From Bacillota bacterium (GTDB lineage Bacteria; Bacillota; Clostridia; Lachnospirales; Lachnospiraceae): DNA of 64,000 bases. The position numbers and the translations under genes are program-made. The notes under the pieces are model-generated. The model ran no database searches and was not told where the DNA came from. It saw nothing but the letters and a program-made list of their open reading frames with translations. This document shows positions 60,262 through 64,000 of this stretch, piece after piece (within the stretch, counting starts at the first letter, position 1; the number at the start of each line of letters is the position of its first letter). The DNA lies in the NCBI GenBank assembly GCA_023392535.1, contig JAEVYY010000016.1:1-64000 (forward strand), in the 5' to 3' direction.

Positions 60262-61173
60262 ATGTATGAATTATTTGACCAGTTTTCCTGGACCAAACAG
60301 AATAAGACCATAACAAAAGACCGACACAAGGTGCCAGCCCTTGGGAATTTTACGTATTGGAATTATACTACTTCACCAGCTCCTTCACCAATGCATTACC
60401 ATTCTGATATTCTGGAGATACACTGCATGGTAAAGGGTAAACGCTATTCGCAGATTGAAGGAGAAGGAGCTATAAATAATTATACTTACACAGGTAATGA
60501 AGCTTTTTTGACTTTTCCCTTTGAAATACATGGTAACGGAAGTCAGCCACAGACTCCATGTGAATTCTATGCTTTTCAAATTATGATGCATGATCCTAAT
60601 GAGATGCTTGGTTTAAACAAAGAGTATAGCAACTCCTTATGCAAGGTATTACTGGCTCTAAAACATCGTCATCTGCAATTAGGACATAGTCATCTTCAAT
60701 ATCTTAGAACGGCATTTACTTTCTTTTCTGATATGACAGCTCCTTCCATACAGTTAGGTGTTCAGTTTTTGACTTGTTTCTTATTCAGCCTTCAATACCT
60801 GACTCCGATTGAAGATTCCCAAATCAAAGCAATTGATGAACGCATTCATCAAGCCATTATTTATTTGAATCAAAACATTAAGGAACCCTTGCAGCTTTGC
60901 GACTTAGCGGAAGTTTCTGGTTATTCTCTCTCCCGGTTCAAGGTCAAGTTTAAAAATGAGGTCGGTATTACTCCCGCAGAATATATTACACTTCAAAAAC
61001 TAGAGTATGCAAAAAAAGAATTGCTTGAAACAAATATCAGTATTACTGATCTTGCCTATTCACTGGGATTTTCTTCCAGTAATTACTTTAGCTCTGTTTT
61101 CAAAAAAATGATGAATGATACTCCAAAAGGCTTCAGAGCCAATTTTTCTTCCGTTTATCATTTTAAAAAATAA
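60262..61173 (+). CDS. AraC-family transcriptional regulator
   Basis: A 303-residue regulator with an N-terminal cupin-like sensor (about 20-110) and a C-terminal double HTH (about 200-297: LCDLAEVSGYSLSRFKVKFKNEVGITPAEYI and ITDLAYSLGFSSSNYFSSVFKKMMNDTPKGF). RBS GGAG lies 8 nt before the ATG. It is divergent from iclR, so it may control the same sugar operon, but the two genes need not be linked in function. Confidence 0.9.
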   Translation: MYELFDQFSWTKQNKTITKDRHKVPALGNFTYWNYTTSPAPSPMHYHSDILEIHCMVKGKRYSQIEGEGAINNYTYTGNEAFLTFPFEIHGNGSQPQTPCEFYAFQIMMHDPNEMLGLNKEYSNSLCKVLLALKHRHLQLGHSHLQYLRTAFTFFSDMTAPSIQLGVQFLTCFLFSLQYLTPIEDSQIKAIDERIHQAIIYLNQNIKEPLQLCDLAEVSGYSLSRFKVKFKNEVGITPAEYITLQKLEYAKKELLETNISITDLAYSLGFSSSNYFSSVFKKMMNDTPKGFRANFSSVYHFKK

Positions 61174-61241
61174 AAAACGTTCTTTACAAATACGACTGAT
61201 TGAATCACGAATATCTTGTTCTTTCTTTACATCATCCCATC

Positions 61242-61268
61242 ACAAATCTGACCTCTCTTCATATATTG
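61242..61268 (+). promoter_or_regulatory. SigK-type sporulation promoter of dpaAB
   Basis: AC at 61242-61243, 16-nt spacer, then CATATATTG (61260-61268), which matches the mother-cell SigK pattern (AC, 16-17 nt, CATANNNTA) in all but the last base. The start codon of dpaA lies 20 nt after it. DPA synthase is a late mother-cell product in Bacilli and Clostridia, so the match fits function. Confidence 0.5.
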
Positions 61269-61287
61269 TAGAAAAGGGGGTGAAAAT

Positions 61288-62130
61288 ATGTCCAATAAAC
61301 CGGCAATCGGATTTTTCGGCGGTGACCAGCGTCAGGTATCGATGGCACAAACATTTCTCCAAATGGAATACTCCATACTCTCTTATAAAATGGCAGCTTC
61401 CAATTCACATGAAAATTATAAGGAATTGCATTCTCTGAAAGAATTGTGCCAGGCTTGTCAATATCTTATTGGTCCAATTCCCTTAACAAATTCTGAATTT
61501 TCCGTTTTAGACTTGGCAAATTCCTTAACAAATAAGAACATTCTGATCGGAGGTGTGATACCCTCTGACTTAGCTGATTCCTGTAATCAAAAAGGGATTC
61601 TTTATTATGATCTAATGAAAAATGAAAAGGTAGCCATATTGAACAGCATTGCTACTGCAGAAGGTACTATCATGGAAGCCATAAGAAACAGTGATATCAA
61701 TCTCCATGGAAGTAACTGTCTTGTCTTGGGATATGGTCGTTGTGGTAAGGTACTTTCTCAAAAATTAAAAGGAATGAATGCGTCCGTCACAGTTGGAGCC
61801 AGATCAGACGAAATGCTGGCTTTTGCAGAAGCCTCTGGACATCAAACGATTCATTTATCAGATATCAACGTGGTCTTGCCAAACTATGACTTTATATTTA
61901 ACACAATACCTGCAATGGTATTAGATCAAAAAAAACTAGAACTTGTAAAGCAGAATGTAACTATCATAGATATTGCATCTTCTCCAGGGGGTATTGATTA
62001 TAAATTTGCGTTACAAGAAAATATGAAAGCTAAACTCTTCCCTGGACTGCCTGGAAAGGTATCTCCTAAGACTTCTGCAGATATTTTAGTAAATGAAATC
62101 ATCACATTAATGAAAGAAGGAATAAGATGA
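61288..62130 (+). CDS. dpaA: Dipicolinate synthase subunit A
   Basis: A 280-residue Rossmann-fold oxidoreductase that with DpaB converts dihydrodipicolinate or its hydrated precursor to dipicolinic acid, which fills the spore core. Family features are the start AIGFFGGDQRQVSMAQTFLQ and the nucleotide site VLGYGRCGKVLSQKLKGMNASVTVGARS; PGLPGKVSPKTSADIL is conserved at the end. Strong RBS AAGGGGG. Its stop overlaps dpaB (ATGA). Confidence 0.95.
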   Translation: MSNKPAIGFFGGDQRQVSMAQTFLQMEYSILSYKMAASNSHENYKELHSLKELCQACQYLIGPIPLTNSEFSVLDLANSLTNKNILIGGVIPSDLADSCNQKGILYYDLMKNEKVAILNSIATAEGTIMEAIRNSDINLHGSNCLVLGYGRCGKVLSQKLKGMNASVTVGARSDEMLAFAEASGHQTIHLSDINVVLPNYDFIFNTIPAMVLDQKKLELVKQNVTIIDIASSPGGIDYKFALQENMKAKLFPGLPGKVSPKTSADILVNEIITLMKEGIR

Positions 62131-62714
62131 CTATACAAGGAAAAAATGTGGGTATTGCCCTAACTGGATCCTTTTGTACATTTCATAAGGTTTTTCCTCA
62201 AATCGAGCGTCTACTGGCAGAAAAAGCCAATGTATATACTATTTTTTCAGAACGTTCCCAAACTACAGATACAAGATTTGGAAAAGCGGACGATTTTCTT
62301 AGGAAAGCCGAAGAAATTACCGGAAACAAACCAATTACAACCCTTACCGAAGCAGAAAAGCTAGGTCCGAACAATCTGCTTGATATTATTGCCATTGCTC
62401 CTTGCACCGGCAATACGCTGGCAAAAATGACAAATGCAGTAACCGACTCCGCTGTACTTATGGCGACTAAGGGACTGTTAAGAAATAATAAACCAATTGT
62501 TATCACTTTATCTACCAATGATGCTCTTAGTAATAATTTAAAAAATATCGGAATACTTATAAATACAAAAAATATCTATTTCGTACCATTTGGTCAGGAT
62601 AACTATAAGGGCAAACCAAACTCTATGATGGCTGACTTTGATTTACTCCTTCCTACTTTGGAAGAAGCTTTAGATGGGAGACAACTACAGCCAGTTATTC
62701 TAACACCACAATAA
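62127..62714 (+). CDS. dpaB: Dipicolinate synthase subunit B
   Basis: A 195-residue flavoprotein-like subunit (flavodoxin/decarboxylase fold). It begins MTIQGKNVGIALTGSFCTFHKVFPQIERL, has IIAIAPCTGNTLAKMTNAVTDSAVLMATKGLLRNN and FVPFGQDNYKGKPNSMMADFDLLLPTL, all as in SpoVFB/DpaB. Overlap with dpaA by 4 bp shows coupling. It is followed by asnB 25 bp later, with AGGAGG-like GGAGG in the gap. Confidence 0.95.
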   Translation: MTIQGKNVGIALTGSFCTFHKVFPQIERLLAEKANVYTIFSERSQTTDTRFGKADDFLRKAEEITGNKPITTLTEAEKLGPNNLLDIIAIAPCTGNTLAKMTNAVTDSAVLMATKGLLRNNKPIVITLSTNDALSNNLKNIGILINTKNIYFVPFGQDNYKGKPNSMMADFDLLLPTLEEALDGRQLQPVILTPQ

Positions 62715-62739
62715 AAAACTATAAAAATGGAGGAAAACT

Positions 62740-64000
62740 ATGTGTGGAATATCCGGTTTTTGCAATTTGGAAGCCGACTACGGAAAGAATTATCCTAAGT
62801 GGCATACAGTCTTAAATAATATGAAACAGGCTCTTACGCACCGAGGGCCTGACGATGAGGGAGAATTGCTCTTACCGCAAGTGGGACTCTCACATAGAAG
62901 ACTTTCCATTATTGATCTGAACAAAGGAAAACAGCCAATGACGCGGGAAAAAAATGGCTGTTCTTATACCATTATTTACAATGGTGAGCTTTATAACACT
63001 TCAGAACTTCGCGAAAACCTGATCCGCATGGGCTATCTTTTTAAGACACATTGTGATACAGAGGTCGTTCTGATTGGATATATGGCCTTTGGAATAGCAT
63101 TTATCAAACAGATGAATGGAATTTTTTCTTTTGCTATCTGGGATGATAATCAACATTCCCTTTATCTGGTACGTGACCGGTTGGGGGTAAAACCCTTATT
63201 TTATACCCTGCTAGATCACACACTTATTTTTGGTTCTGAAATAAAAGCATTATTTGAATATCCAGAATTCCATCCCCGTATTGATTCCCGTGGTCTTTGT
63301 GAAGTATTTGGTCTCGGCCCCGCTAAATCATATGGATCTGGTGTATTTAAGGATGTGTATGAAGTTCTACCTGGAAATGTCCTATTATTCAATTTTTCCG
63401 GCATTCATGAAGAACCTTACTGGAGTCTTATAAGTACTCCCCATGAAGATTCCTTTGCGGAAACGGTAGAGAAGACTTCCTTTCTTTTGCAAGACGCCGT
63501 AAAAAGACAGATGATCTCTGATATTCCTATCTGCACCTTCCTATCTGGAGGCGTAGATTCCAGTCTGATTACTGCAATCTGTGCCAATGAACTAAAACTT
63601 AAAAATAAACAAATAAAAAGCTACTCGTTTGATTTTATAGATAATGACAAGAATTTTAAATCGAATTCCTTTCAACCCTCTCAGGATCGTCCCTATGTTG
63701 ATATTATGGTTGCTGCCACAGGGAGCAACCATACTTATTTAGAATGTGATAATCTGCATCTGGCAGATAATTTGTACAATGCCGTTGATGCAAGAGATCT
63801 CCCCAATATGGCTGATGTCGAATCTTCTCTTCTTTATTTTTGCAGTAAAGTAGCAGTCCATACTAAGGTCGCTCTGACTGGTGAATGCGCGGATGAAATC
63901 TTCGGAGGATATCCATGGTTTCACAATCCTGAGATTATGGAATCTAATGCTTTTCCGTGGTCCAGAAATCTGGACACCAGAAAGCAACTTTTATCTAAGG
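62740..64000 (+). CDS. asnB: Asparagine synthase (glutamine-hydrolysing), partial at window edge
   Basis: The first about 420 codons; the gene continues past the right edge. After the start the N-terminal nucleophile cysteine is in MCGISGF, with RGPDDEGE and YNGELYNTSELRENL of the glutaminase domain. The synthetase domain has the PP-loop FLSGGVDSSLITAI (about residue 267) and TGECADEIFGGYPWF (about 382). ATG at 62740 has GGAGGAAAAC upstream. It follows dpaB by 25 bp, so it may be read in the same sporulation transcript, comparable to the sporulation asparagine synthase AsnO of Bacillus (from memory). Confidence 0.93.
   Translation, partial: MCGISGFCNLEADYGKNYPKWHTVLNNMKQALTHRGPDDEGELLLPQVGLSHRRLSIIDLNKGKQPMTREKNGCSYTIIYNGELYNTSELRENLIRMGYLFKTHCDTEVVLIGYMAFGIAFIKQMNGIFSFAIWDDNQHSLYLVRDRLGVKPLFYTLLDHTLIFGSEIKALFEYPEFHPRIDSRGLCEVFGLGPAKSYGSGVFKDVYEVLPGNVLLFNFSGIHEEPYWSLISTPHEDSFAETVEKTSFLLQDAVKRQMISDIPICTFLSGGVDSSLITAICANELKLKNKQIKSYSFDFIDNDKNFKSNSFQPSQDRPYVDIMVAATGSNHTYLECDNLHLADNLYNAVDARDLPNMADVESSLLYFCSKVAVHTKVALTGECADEIFGGYPWFHNPEIMESNAFPWSRNLDTRKQLLSK

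Overview
The window looks like a chromosomal segment of a low-GC, spore-forming Firmicute, most likely a Lachnospiraceae / Clostridium cluster XIVa relative. Reasons: dipicolinate synthase genes (dpaAB), indirect tRNA amidation genes under a T-box, a singlet glycine riboswitch, AGGAGG-type ribosome binding sites, YesM/YesN regulation of sugar genes and a phi-LC3-type phage holin. I do not assign a species. Nearly all genes lie on the minus strand; the exceptions are the alanine/glycine symporter (25728-27134) and the block from 60262 to the right edge.

Layout. (1) 1-8072, housekeeping: guaB, two small membrane proteins, and the operon aspS-gatC-gatA-gatB for indirect aminoacyl-tRNA synthesis behind a T-box leader. 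(2) 8131-19093, a ten-gene exopolysaccharide operon: VTC domain, DUF4956, CotH kinase, small membrane protein, MBOAT acyltransferase, DHHW/AlgJ-like protein, a metallo-beta-lactamase-fold pseudo-enzyme, cellulose synthase with a PilZ domain, GH5 endoglucanase and a NodB-like protein. It looks like a c-di-GMP-activated, O-acetylated cellulose system. (3) 19218-25412, nadE, hslO, a methyltransferase, a DUF368 lipid-carrier translocase, hisC and a small membrane protein. A 58-bp palindromic element occurs twice here and once at 59258. (4) 25551-29915, riboswitch-controlled symporter, then a membrane-anchored collagen-like protein next to a CgeB-like glycosyltransferase. (5) 30062-32246, an integration scar: the 3' end of a polysaccharide deacetylase gene abuts a large serine recombinase, followed by a phage holin. 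(6) 32732-40422, an amino-sugar module: CUT1 ABC importer, GH123-like protein, CBM9-like protein, AraC regulator and HexNAc kinase-like gene, sharing the intergenic motif TTTGCACAT. (7) 40543-51763, a pentose module: xylA, GH51 arabinofuranosidase, a CUT2 importer with two permeases, and YesMN. (8) 51963-60072, an acidic-sugar/fucose module: IclR, intracellular BNR protein, NanA/DapA-like aldolase, tripartite tricarboxylate transporter, YhcH and FucI. (9) 60262-64000, an AraC regulator, dpaA-dpaB behind a SigK-like promoter, and a partial asnB.

Taken together this is a glycan-foraging, spore-forming anaerobe. Three adjacent sugar modules each carry their own uptake system, hydrolase or aldolase, isomerase or kinase, and regulator, while the cellulose operon points to a c-di-GMP-controlled surface polymer. 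The points most worth a second look are the 58-bp palindrome whose edge forms the ribosome binding site of the next gene, the polymer operon with a VTC/DUF4956/CotH triad and a metal-ligand-less MBL protein, the tricarboxylate-type transporter paired with sialic-acid-like genes, and the deacetylase gene cut by a recombinase.
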